Source of the DNA: Plasmodiophora brassicae
Lineage: Eukaryota > Endomyxa: Phytomyxea > Phytomyxea > Plasmodiophorida
Length of the DNA stretch: 64,000 bases
Direction: 5' to 3'
Assembly (NCBI GenBank): GCA_036867785.1
Contig: CP145417.1
Coordinates: 1,302,001 to 1,366,000 of the forward strand
The notes beneath the pieces are model-generated. The model saw only the letters and a list, made by a program, of their open reading frames with translations, made no database searches and was not told the DNA's origin. A program made the translations under genes and the position numbers. Position 1 is the first letter of the stretch, and the number at the start of each line of letters is the position of its first letter. Positions 46,328 to 59,493 of the stretch are shown piece by piece.

Positions 46328-48314
46328 TTAAACGTGGTGGCATTGGACGCAGTCGGCGTACTTCATTGATGCCAGCTGCAGATCCTTCAGACGGCGCTGC
46401 ACAGACGACGTTGTCAGCGACACGAGGCAGCACCACACAGAGCCGGTCGACCTTGAAACGAACGAGCGAGACGACCATAATGATGATCAGGGTGACACAG
46501 ACGCCGGCCAGGACGTACGCGACGATCGAGCTGTCACGCGCTGGACGAACGCGCGCATCGGGTGGAGAACCCACCGGGTGGGTTACAGCCGACGTCGACG
46601 ATCTGGACGCCTTCACGGCCGCGACCGACTGGAACGCCTTCAATGCGACGCCCCCGGCGATGGCGGTCGATACGGTCGACACGATCCCTGGGTGGACACG
46701 GATGTTCAATCAGTACACGACATCCGGTCGACAATTAACGTCGCCGGCGCTGACCGGATCGGCGCTCCGGTTGGCCAGAAACGGGCACGTCTTTCCCGGG
46801 AATGGGAGCGGCGCGATACCCGACACCGTATCCGATCACTGAAGTGGCAGCCGCTGCCAGCAGACCAGCGCCCAGCACCTAAACAAAGCAGGCGTGATCT
46901 ACTGTCAGTCATGTTGACGCGAGCACCCGGGCCGGACACGTCCGGTTCCGACCTGATTGCCACGCCTGCTGACAGCGGCCCGGGAGTCGTTGCTCGCACG
47001 GTCCAGCCGGGATTGCATGTCGGCCAGGTCTCGCTGGCACGCCTGCAGGCTTGCGTTGGTCCCGTGCATATCCAGCAGCAATCTCTTGACCTGCTCGTCC
47101 AAGTCCAGCGCGCGTTGCTCGTGCAGTTGGGCCTTGCGTATCGTCTCGTCCAAGAGACGTCCGTTATCGACGCCCCGGCTGGGCGCCTGTGCCACATCGC
47201 TGCCGCGAGCCGCGTTGTCCTTCGTCTGGCGATACTCCAGTTGGTCACCCTGGACTTGGGTGGCCAGCTGGCCGGTCGCTTCGGAACCCGACACGAACGC
47301 GGTAAGCGGATCCGCCTGCTGGTTTGCCAACGAACGGGCCAATGTCGTCTCCCGATCGTGAACCGTTGTCAAACCCGGTTCAATCGGGTTTTCCGGCGCC
47401 CAGTGCTCGTCGGCATCCCACTCTTCACGAGCGTTGTGGAAACCCACGTCTATCTCGTCATCCTCCGATATACCGACGCGAGTCGCGTCCGCCTTTGTGG
47501 TATCCTTTACACCAACTCGGCTGGACGACGCGGGGCCGGCGTGCCTGACGTCGACAGGCTGGCGGCACAGAACACAACGGTTAGCAGACAATCCGGGAAC
47601 ACCAACGGTGCTCGTTTCGTGTCTGACATTAGTGGTTGCTCCAGGGTTGAGAATCTCACCAACGGCGTTGACGATGTTCTCCTTGAGGTGCGTAAGCTGT
47701 CCTGATCGGTCAGACCCGCGAACCTCCAGAACCAGAACAACGTACCAGGCCTTCGTTTGTGTCCATTGGATTCGGTCCACATATAGATGCGACGGGCCGG
47801 AACAGCTCGAAAGGTAAGAGGGACTGGGCCAGGGTGAAATACGAGTCTGTCCAGGCGTTCCGGATCGGATCGGAAGATGAGGCGGTCCACAACGGCTCCA
47901 GGCACTCTGCGACCTGCACCAGTCGACAATCAGGAGAAACGCTTCACTAGAGCCACCTGCTACGACGAACATGTTTCAGCGTGTTGATGTCTTTGACGAC
48001 TTCCTTTCGGTCCACGAATGAGGTGACGGCCTGCATAAACCATCGGCGTCATTCAAACGTCGCGGATTGACGCTCGCTTCAATGCCAGGGGCGCCGATCA
48101 CCTGCTTCAACTGGTTCGTGATGAAACCGTACTGCTCTTCAGGAACCAGCTTGGTCTTCATTGCGGCCACAATCGCGTCCGTGCATTCAAGGAGGGACTT
48201 GGCGCACTCGTAACGGATATCCTCATCGTCGTTCTCTGACCACGGATGGGCGTTCGCCGAAAGGCATAGCGCTGATAGCAATATGCAGACAGCCGCGGCC
48301 ACCATCCACGACAT
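46328..48314 (-). CDS. CSLC-family membrane protein, copy 12 (long A3)
   Basis: Equivalent of copy 9 one higher-order period away: 56-codon A3 with LLPFELFRPVASICG, A2 AVTSFVDRKEVVKDINTL, tail YADCVQC. It is the rightmost gene of the array. Its 5' spacer is truncated and diverges after about 48820. Confidence 0.85.
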
Positions 48315-49117
48315 CGCTGGCGGAAACGTTCTCAGGACGACCGGGCCTCGTTCGCTTGTGGAGCTCAGCCGCACGCCCTCAAGGGCCGTCAGGCAGCATC
48401 AGGCTATATCAGGAGCGCATAATTCTAATTCGGGCATCCCCGCGCTGCGGCCAGAAATGACTTAGCAGACTCTGCCGGACGGCTTTGCCACAGACGTCGA
48501 AGTAACGTGGCGCAGAACGACGGCGAGGCGATCGCGGAATGTGGAGGTGCATCTCCCCGAAATCGGCAACGAACCTGTTGTCGTCGTCGTTGTCCGCCTT
48601 GTATGAGTGGTCGCACGGCCATTGCCTATGACCAATGTGGTAAGCCGAACAGAACAGATAGAAACCACTCCGAGAGACTATTGTACCGATTACGAACCGG
48701 TCCGAATTTCATCTGACGCGAACTCGTGTATGACGTTGGAGCGCTGACAACACGGCCACGACTGGCCGTCATGCTTGTAGGGGCGGCGATGCAACCAGCA
48801 ACGTTCAGGTCAAAGACGACACAGTTCCCAACAAGGAACAGGAGATGATTCCACCGACGACCTCGAAAGAATCTGTCTGTGGCAATACGTCGAGTTCAGA
48901 TGCGACTTCATCTCACGGACGGGATATGAACCAGCGAATGAAACGGATCGCATTGTCAAATGTTCTTGTCAAGCATGCGCGCGCGACTGACGTACAGATA
49001 TCGTAACGCGCCGGCTCGGGATAACGTCAGGCAAAGCGTCTTCTAAGAACCGACGCGCGTCACGATCAAACGTTCGCGGCTCAAAGCTTTCGAAATTTGT
49101 CTTGAACAGGTGGAGAC

Positions 49118-49979
49118 GTACGCCTACGTACAGAGCTTTAACATCGAAACGACTGCAAGCAAGCGCGGCTAGCTACCTGGGTGCTGTTAAACGAGGACCC
49201 GTCGCCAAAGAAGTCCAGCGGCGAAGGCGCATCGCGTGCACCCCTTCGTGGTCGTAACTGGTCCGGTGCCTGAAATTGAAAACGTTCCGCGAAGAAGCTC
49301 AGATCCAAACAGATACGGTTAGATGGCCGGGCGTATCACTTTGGATCTGAGCGGTTGTCGTCGGGCACCGGACCAGTTACGTACACGATGTGCCTTAGCA
49401 CGTTGAAACCGTTGTTTGGGTCGCTGGAACGTCTTTGGCAAACGATCCAGCATTCGACCCAGCTACCGGGCCTCCCTATTAGCGACGCGCGGAGAAGGGG
49501 CGCCGTCGCGTTCGTCTCCAGAACGACGACGACGACCGCTGATTGGCACCGGAGAGCACGCGGACCCCCACCCGTTGCGCAGGCGACCAGGTCGGGAAGA
49601 ATAAGGCCGCCCTCTATAGGTAGGCCCCACAGCCGAAAAGGCCTCCATGAAGCCCATTTGATTCCCCGACCATGGCGGCTACTTTGTGAAGCGCGTTGAC
49701 CCGGAACATCGAACGCAAACGTGACGCACAATACCTGCCACCATGGCTCGAACGAAGACACGGGCCAATTGAGATGCGCATCGACCTAATTGGTTGCAGG
49801 ACGCCAGAATGGCATCGCAGGGCTCGCGTCAGATTTCGACGCCAGCCGTTGATCGGCCGCCTGTGCGTTATTAGACCTGTCATTGTCGTACGGTCGGGAT
49901 CGATCCCGTATAGATCGAGGTTGCACACGGCACGTAATAGGACGACCCCTCGGCGGCCGTCGGGTGTGTGTAGGTCGCC
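49118..49979. other. Array-to-housekeeping transition
   Basis: Contains an imperfect inverted repeat: CGTAACTGGTCCGGTGCC near 49254 against GGCACCGGACCAGTTACG ending 49381, with GCTCAGATCCAAA and TTTGGATCTGAGC inside. Plus-strand codons near 49355-49480 look protein-like (LKPLFGSLERLWQTIQ), but I cannot build a gene. Confidence 0.5.
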
Positions 49980-51693
49980 ATGCCGGACGATGACGCGATC
50001 CGCTCCAGGATCCAGTCGCACCTGGACGAGGCTGACTCGCATCGCGCCAAGGTATCGTGATCGCCAGGCGTTGTCGGGGTCGCGCGACTCACCCCGGTCG
50101 TGAGCAGGGACGAAGCGGGAAGGAGGTCGCCTGCCTGGAAGCGGCGCTGACCTTGCAGCGCGAAGCGTTCGGCCCGGATGACCCGGAGACGGTTCGCGCG
50201 TCGCACACGCTCGCCGGGCGGTACAACGCGTTCGGCCTGCGCCTGATCATGAAGGGGCCCGAGTACCAGGGCATCGCCGAGAACATCTTCCGCAAGGCCC
50301 TGGCCCTGACCCGCCTCGCCAGAGACGGCCCCGTCGACACGAAACGCGCGGCACTTCGGGCGACCACGTTCAGCAACCTCAGCTGTCTATACCGGCGGTC
50401 CGTCCTGCGTCGTCGTCATCGTCGTCCTCGTCTGGCGCGCTGACGGCGCACGTAGGTCTGGGGACCAGCGCCTGGCCCTACGAGCCATCTCGTCGGCGCT
50501 GAAGATTGAGAAGCGGGCGGCGGCCGGCGGCGGGCGCTTGTCGCCCGTGCCGGGCACGCTGCTGAACATGAGCGCGGTCCTGTCCGAGATGGGCCGGCAC
50601 CGATCGGCGATCCACTACGCGCAGCTGGCGCTGGACCGCCTGACGGATCAGCTGGCGAGGCTGCCGCCCCACCTGGACCCGATGCCCGCCTACGTCCTCA
50701 CGGCCATCGCCTACCACAACGTCGCCGTCGAGCAGGAGCACCTGCAGCGCCCCGACATTGCCCACACGTCGTACGCGCGCGCCCACGAGTTCGCCTCGCT
50801 GTACCTGGCCCCGGGCCACGAGATCACGAACGCGATCGCGTTGAAGTTCGACGCGCTCGGCTCCGACCTGAAGCTCAGGGAGCCGCCGCGCGCGATCTCG
50901 CTCGACGCCATGGCCAGCATGGCCAGCGAGAACCGCCAGGTCCTGTTCAACATGACCGTCACGACCGACCTCCCACACAGTACGTCGTCGTCGTCGTTGT
51001 TGCCGGGTCGGTCCGGGCGCTGACTGGCGCCTGACGTGTATGCAGAGAGGATACGGCCGCCGACGTCCACGTCGAAACGGAGAGGGCCACCATCGGCGCC
51101 GGTCAGGAAACATCCCGTGGCGAAGGCGAAACCGTCGATGCTGCCGCGGGTGCCGGCGCGCGCGTCCGCCGCACCGGTACCGTTGTTGGCCTGGACAACG
51201 TTCGCGCGGGCGTCAACCGCTGACCGGAGGGCGCGTGTTGCACAGACGACGTCGGCGATGGTGTCGCACAGCCACCGGTTGGCGACGCGCACGTCGATGG
51301 ACGTGATCCGGTCCCTGTTCGCGGCCCCTGAAGAGGCGCCGTCGACGGCGCGCCCGTACAAGGTGCCCGGGCAGGCCGGCAGGGCCCTGCGCCGGTACGC
51401 AGCGCCACCGACGCCGTCGTCGCTGTCGCCTAACGTCGTCGTTCTGCAGGGTGCTGGTCGACGTGGCCCTCGAGGAGGACAACGGGTACTGGAGCGACGG
51501 GCCGACGATATCGCAGCACGGGTCGGCGACGCCCCGGTTCCAGATGCGGGCGCTGCCCTGGACGCCGCAACCGCACGTCCGCGGCCTGAAAGCGGTCGCC
51601 ATGGCGCCCGGGTCGCCGCCGGCGCCCCGCTACACTGCGACCGGCCGCCGACCCGCCACCACCACCACCAGGGCCAGCCGCGCCACTCATTAG
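49980..51693 (+). CDS. TPR-like helical repeat protein
   Basis: Exon 1 (49980-50051) encodes MPDDDAIRSRIQSHLDEADS. Exon 2 (from 50108) has CLEAALTLQREAFGPDDPET, a kinesin-light-chain/TPR-like helix pair, and IFRKALALTRLARDGPVD. Intron GTCCGT...GCTGACGGCGCACGTAG at about 50400-50458 joins to a third exon with LRAISSALKIEKR, LLNMSAVLSEMGRHRSAIHY and further helices to about 50980. The C-terminal exons are Pro/Arg-rich and look disordered, with the last start at about 51450. TPR arrays are scaffolds; no catalytic domain is seen. The partner is unknown. The C-terminal splice model is uncertain. Confidence 0.65.
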
Positions 51694-52195
51694 CACACTC
51701 TAATGCCTAACACGAACGTGCGTATGTAAGTTGTCTTGGAGACAGATAGGGCCCGGCAACGTCGTTCCTATTTCGGGAAGCGCGGGGGGAGGCCGCGCGC
51801 GATCGGACTGCGGTGGCGTCGCGTTTTGCGGACGCGCGATATTGTTGCTGTTTTGTTGGTGCGGAGGGCCGAGAGCGACGTTTTTGGGGCACCGGACGGA
51901 TTTAGGATTGGTTCGGGTTCCGGGGGTCGTCGCTGCTGGAATTAGGTGGTCGTCCCGCCATGCATCGGATTTAGATTGCGAGAGGTCGACGCGTCGCTCG
52001 CACACGAGGTCGTCGTCGTCGGCGTTCCGCACAGCGGTGATCGGCGGCCGACCGGGGCGCGAGGCAGATATGCAGGATCCGAGGGGCGCGCGCCCCATCG
52101 CGCTATCGTTGCACGGTACGCGGCAGGCGTTCGCCCGCGTCCCTCCGCCCTGTCGACGCGCGCACCCGGCCGAACGACGGCAGCCCGGCGGTGGC

Positions 52196-54954
<2,759 letters not shown>

Positions 54955-54994
54955 GTAAACACGCCCTGTGTGTATGTATACATGTAAACCGGCG

Positions 54995-55209
54995 GACGGC
55001 GCCGTCCCCGACGCCGCACGAGGCGGCGACATTGTCCCGGCCCGTCACGGACAATCGCGGGTGCAGTCCCGCAGTCGGACGGCGCGGTCCCGCCACGGGC
55101 AATCCCGGGTGCAGTTCCCGCAGTCGGACGGCGCGGTTCCCGACGCCAGACGAGGCGGCGACATTGTTCTGACCCGTCACGGACAATCCCGGGTGCAGTC
55201 CCGCAGTCG
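54995..55209 (+). repeat. Three-unit tandem repeat
   Basis: Units of about 83, 49 and 83 bases, each beginning GACGGCGC and ending GTGCAGTCCCGCAGTCG; the middle unit lacks the GACGAGGCGGCGACATTG segment. Lies between the PTEN-type gene and the next gene. Confidence 0.8.
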
Positions 55210-55294
55210 GCCGGCACTGACGCAGCCACGGAGCGCTGTGTCCCAGGGGTCGTCGCCTGGATCGCGCAGGCGTACCCCGTCCGTGCCGGTCGTC

Positions 55295-56218
55295 ATGGCG
55301 TCCGACCTGGCCGAGGTCGTGCTCGAGGCGCAACGACGCTGGTTGCCGCAGGACGACGTCGTCCAGGTGCGCCCCAGGTGGAACACCTGGGTCCAGAAGC
55401 CATCCGGCGGCGGCGGCCGGGCGCTGCGCCCCGATCGCCTGCTCGTGCGCCGGGCGAGCCTCGTCGTCGACGTCGACACCGATGACGACGATGACGACGA
55501 CGACGACGACGGCGACCTGGTGAACGGTGGCCCACCGGGTGCGACGTCGGAGGCGGCGCCCTCCATCGACTTGCTGGACGACGACAGGTCCGTTTTCGTT
55601 CGATCCACAGCGTCGCGCCGACCAGGTGACCGGGACGTCCCGTCAGGTCGGCGTCGGCGGCGCTGTGGAGCGTGTTCACGCGCGCCCATCACGACAAGAC
55701 GACGATCGACCTGGTGGAGTGGTCCCGGTTCCACGTCCGCCTGCTCAAGGTGATGACGCCCGACTTTGACGTCGACGACGCCAGGCAGGACATGCCCAGC
55801 GAGGACGCACGCGTGAGTCTAACGCGAACTCGTCGACGGGTGCAACGTGTGAACCGGGTTCCGCTAGGCGCTGGAGACGGTGATCGACCGGGATCGGTTC
55901 CACTGGCTGCTGATGCGCCTCGTGGGCGTCTGCCTCGGGGCGACGTCGCCGGCGCCCGCGCAGCACCACGCGTTCCTCGAGGCGCTGCTCGGGCTGATCA
56001 CGACGCTGTCGCCGTCGGGGTTCGATTCGTCGCAGGCCACGCGACGCTGGTGCCCGTTGCACCAGATCCGGGCCGGCGCCCTACACGTTCGCCTGGACCA
56101 GATCCGATGCACAGCAGCGACGATGGCGGATGTACCCGCCCACCCGCCCCATGTCGCGTCGCCGTTAATTGCCATCAAGGTCGGCCTGTTTCCCCATTGG
56201 GTAACGACCACCCGTTAA
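55295..56218 (+). CDS. Unrecognised protein with an acidic run
   Basis: Exon 1 (55295-55585) starts MASDLAEVVLEAQRRWLPQD and has a DTDDDDDDDDDD run. A second exon (about 55.61-55.81 kb) has TIDLVEWSRFHVRLLKVMTP, and the third (55868-56218, acceptor CCGCTAG) has VIDRDRFHWLLMRLVGVCLG and ends at 56218. The aromatic/helical middle looks folded. No family recognised. The end of exon 1 and the start of exon 2 are not certain. Confidence 0.6.
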
Positions 56219-56333
56219 TCAGAGACGCGCTGCTTCGTAGCCGAAACGGTTGCCGGATGACGGAGCGTCGTCGCGTGCGACCGCATGGGACCCGCTCACG
56301 ACGTCGTGCCCTGACGCGCAGGAAGGGTACCGC

Positions 56334-57176
56334 ATGACGTCGGCGTCGTCGTCGTCGTCGCGGGCGTTCTCGAACCAGCTGGACCGGCTGCTGCGGAAGA
56401 AACAGGAGCAGACGTCGTCGCCGTCGGCGGCCCAGGCTGATCGTAAACCTGCACGACAAGTGGTCGTTATTCCCGGGCTCGGCGGGGGCGACGACGTCGT
56501 CGCCGGCGCCCCGGCTCAGGACCGACCACCAGCTTGCGACAGCGCCCGTACACCAGAAGCAGCACCCGAGGAACCAGCGGCGCCAGCGGGTACACCCGCG
56601 ATGATCAGGCGAGCCCCGCCCGCGACGACGACGATCCCACCGGGTCGGCCACGTCGGACGCCGGCACGGTCGTCGACCGGAGCGGGCGATGACGCCAACC
56701 CGCTGCGCGTGATCTGTTCGAGGCCGTTCCTGCCGATGGAGGCCCCGGTGGTGGTGCCGTCGTCCCCGGTACCGACTGTTGTTCGTGCACAGCACCCAGT
56801 CGTCATCTCCAGGAAGGCCCCCTTCGACGACGACGCCGCGTCCGGTTCCAGGGGTCGACTGCCGCGATTCTCGTCGGGGACCACCGGTCGCGTCACGCGA
56901 CGTGGATCGGTGAAGGCGGCCGCCGACGCCCCGGAATGGGTCCGACGCATCAAGGTCGCAGGGCAGCCGGCCGGGTCCTGCCCGTCATGGCAGGCGACCG
57001 TTGGCATTGCCAGGGCGCGAGCCGGACGGCTAGCCAGCGAGCGCGCGCTGAGGATCATGGAACACGTCGCGGCAAAGCCCGACCCGTCGACGACGACGAC
57101 GACGAGGCCGGCTCCGTTGCACGCCCTGCTCAGCGAGTTGCCGTTCCAGGCCCGATCGGCGGCCCTGGCCGAATAG
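56334..57176 (+). CDS. Ser/Pro/Arg-rich protein, unrecognised
   Basis: A single open frame of 280 residues from an ATG at 56334. Low-complexity start (MTSASSSSSRAFSNQ), then a mostly disordered Pro/Thr/Arg composition, ending with a possible helix ARAGRLASERALRIMEHVA and LSELPFQARSAALAE. The high GC of the region makes long open frames likely by chance, so coding status is moderate. Confidence 0.45.
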   Translation: MTSASSSSSRAFSNQLDRLLRKKQEQTSSPSAAQADRKPARQVVVIPGLGGGDDVVAGAPAQDRPPACDSARTPEAAPEEPAAPAGTPAMIRRAPPATTTIPPGRPRRTPARSSTGAGDDANPLRVICSRPFLPMEAPVVVPSSPVPTVVRAQHPVVISRKAPFDDDAASGSRGRLPRFSSGTTGRVTRRGSVKAAADAPEWVRRIKVAGQPAGSCPSWQATVGIARARAGRLASERALRIMEHVAAKPDPSTTTTTRPAPLHALLSELPFQARSAALAE

Positions 57177-57193
57177 TTCCGAATACAAACAAG

Positions 57194-57207
57194 GCGTGAC
57201 GTCACGC
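57194..57207 (+). promoter_or_regulatory. CRE-like palindrome
   Basis: GCGTGACGTCACGC, a perfect palindrome containing the ATF/CREB site TGACGTCA, 52 bases upstream of the zinc-finger start codon. Confidence 0.5.
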
Positions 57208-57258
57208 GTGCGATCTTGCTTCCGGGTGCGCCGCCGATCTTGCCGGGGCAGACCCCAC

Positions 57259-57573
57259 ATGAACTGGGAGGACGACATCAACGGATCGCGGCTGCCGTCG
57301 CTCGTGGAAGCGGCCGCGCTCTTGGCGGACGGCACGAGAGGGCGGGGGAGGAGCGCGCCCGAGGGGAAGCGCTTCCAGTGCGAGTTCTGCCAGCAGGCGT
57401 TCACGCGCCGCTCGAACCTGGACCGGCACCAGCTGGTGCACACGAAGGAGAAGAACTTTGCGTGCCCGGCCTGCGGCACGCTCTTCAGCCTGGCCGCCAA
57501 CGTCAAGCGCCACATGAAACTGAAGCACGGCGTCGACGTCGACCATCGCGATATTGTCGACGACGTCCTGTAA
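57259..57573 (+). CDS. Two-finger C2H2 zinc-finger protein
   Basis: 104 residues from MNWEDDINGSRLPSLVEAAA. Two C2H2 fingers: FQCEFCQQAFTRRSNLDRH with the second His in QLVH, and FACPACGTLFSLAANVKRH followed by MKLKH. They are joined by the linker TKEKN, a variant of TGEKP. Probably a small DNA-binding regulator. Intronless; the ATG at 57259 is preferred because the upstream in-frame codons overlap the CRE-like site. Confidence 0.85.
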   Translation: MNWEDDINGSRLPSLVEAAALLADGTRGRGRSAPEGKRFQCEFCQQAFTRRSNLDRHQLVHTKEKNFACPACGTLFSLAANVKRHMKLKHGVDVDHRDIVDDVL

Positions 57574-57722
57574 ACAATTACCACAGCGGACAGAGCCCGC
57601 AGACTGCCTACCGGAGACGTTCGACGGAGCCATATCGCTGGTCAGTCCGTCTAGACTCGGAAACGGACCGTATCGTGTTTAAGAATGTGGGCGAGGTCGG
57701 GTAGATGCAGGAAGCACTGTGC

Positions 57723-58387
57723 TCATAGTCGTAGCATATCGTCGGGCAGTACGGGGCCGTCGTGATAGGCTCGGGAGGCGGCCAGGCCGTCCTCGAGGTA
57801 GTCGGCCATGGATTCCGCGCCGTTCCGGAACGGTGCGAACGGGACGGTCCCGGCCGCACCGAAGAAGAAGGGCGCGGGCTGTGGCACAGCGGCGTGCGGC
57901 TCGAAGAAGTTCATCAGGACAGGGACCTCGACGACGTCGTCCCTCGGGGGACCTGCACATCGTGATGATGGTTCCGATGTGGAAGGCGGTTGAGGTTTCA
58001 CATCGGCGGTCAGTGGTGCAGCCTGCTGTTGTTGCTGCTGCTTCTGTCCCTGCTGCTGATGTTGCAGATTCGCTGCAGGGATGGGAGACATGGCGCCCGG
58101 GAGGAGCACCTCGATGTTCTTGTCCCGCAGCGACTCCAGCAGGTCGTCCACGTCGTCGCTGGTGTACTTGCAGATGCCCTCGGCGTCGGACGCGATCACA
58201 ACGCCGACCCGGCATCCGCACAGGACCGCCAGTTCCTCGGCCTTCTTCACCAGGCCCATGCGGCGCTTCCGGAACGTGTTCCTCCTGCGTTTCGGATCCT
58301 CGATCTGCTCGATGAGGATCTTTCGCCGCCTGCGACAGTGTTAGATCGACGGTATGCGGACACGCGAACGCCGACGACGAACCCCAT
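57723..58387 (-). CDS. MADS-box transcription factor 1
   Basis: Exon 1 is only five bases (58387-58383, ATGGG). A 53-base intron with CTAACACTGTCGCAG follows, then exon 2 (58329-57723), total 203 residues. Together they read MGRRKILIEQIEDPKRRRNT and then FRKRRMGLVKKAEELAVLCG, the MADS DNA-binding and dimerisation core. A Gln-rich stretch (QQQGQKQQQQQQ) and a Pro/Phe-rich C-terminus suggest an activation domain. Type I (SRF-like) or II (MEF2-like) cannot be settled by eye; the MGRRKI start is MEF2-like. Confidence 0.9.
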
Positions 58388-59493
58388 CGGTGCAGGTCGA
58401 CGCCCGGATGAACGTCGATGTCGCGCCGGCGATCCAGGTTGGCAACTGATCGGAGATGGGATGAACAGACTCCTGGCCGATCTCCGTCGAAACCGCGGGC
58501 CAGGTGTATTTTTAGAACCGCGCCCCGCGCGCGCACAGTGGAACCGGCGTTGTGCTCGGAGGCAGCCCCTATTCCCGGAATAGAACCGCGAGCCGCGGGC
58601 ATCATGCGGCCCATGGGCCCAGGGCGGAATAACGATGGCTGCCTGCGCTCCAGCGTCCGGGTTCCTGGGACGCACGAGGCGACGCTCGAAATGTTGGGCG
58701 TATACACGGCGTCACAGCACGTTGCGCATTGTTGCCATGCTGCGTGAACCTGCCGGCCGGCCGGGCATCACAGCAACCATCGCAGGAGAGGCCCACACCC
58801 GGAACTGGCCAAGGGGGTGTACGTGGGATGTCAAGACGTCCTGTTCTGGGCGGTGCTTGATCGATTGAGGGCACGCCCATCGATCGAGTCGTGACGCGTC
58901 CCCCGAATCCAGTGTTGATGGTAGAATCTGATGCTTTCGTTCAGTGTGGGGAGGTGGCGCAAACACCCGTTAAACCCGCTCGCATGGCACTAGGCAAATT
59001 CGGTCGTTAAATTTGGGTACGTCTGTCAGTGGATGTCGATTTCAGTCGCCTGATCGAGACAGCTTGCACTCTGCACAGCACCCGGCCACAGAAGCCACAG
59101 CGTCGGCTTCTTCTTTCGGTAGTGGGTTTGCGTCCGCTGGCGCCTGTCGGCCACGGTTGAAATTTAAGGATCGACCTGACATTCACTGGCACATCTTCCG
59201 CGGGGTCCTTCGGGATATACTGGCCCCCCGTTAACGATGTCCTGGTGGACGTATTGCGTGGAGCGATGGATCGCGCTTATGAAGGAGCAGTTGACAGTCG
59301 CGGTACCGGAACAAGAATATCGACAGGCAGCTTGGCGCTGATCTGGTGACCCCGAGATGGACGGCCGAGTCGTGTCGGTGCGTCGCGTCTGGGTCAGGTG
59401 GAACGCCCACGTTTTGCTGCCGCACGCGCAGTGGCGCGCGCGCGAGCAGCCCCGGACTTGCGTCGAGCGTCGATCGGCGCGCACAGGTCGGGC
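58388..59493. other. Intergenic region between MADS 1 and SENP
   Basis: Contains CTATTCCCGGAATAG at about 58564-58578, a palindrome resembling a CArG/MEF2-type site, about 180 bases upstream of the MADS 1 start. Otherwise no gene is supported. Confidence 0.45.

Larger units (their letters stand above)
31079..49118. repeat. Tandem array of CSLC gene plus spacer units (five units)
   Basis: Five units with gene starts at 33144, 36983, 40719, 44475 and 48314. Steps are 3839, 3736, 3756 and 3839 bases. Units 8-9 and 11-12 are each a short-A3 gene followed by a long-A3 gene at the identical step, giving an 11,331-base higher-order period. By eye, units differ at few positions outside the cassette regions. 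The last spacer diverges after about 48820 and the array stops at about 49118, inside the sequence CAGGTGGAGACGTA. Confidence 0.9.

Noticed and set aside
31079-49118. Array units as a retroelement or DNA transposon
   Set aside because: No reverse transcriptase, integrase, transposase, terminal repeats or target duplications were seen. The units hold intron-containing genes.
49355-49700. Gene between the array and the TPR-like gene
   Set aside because: Protein-like codons overlap an inverted repeat and no start, splice or domain could be defended.
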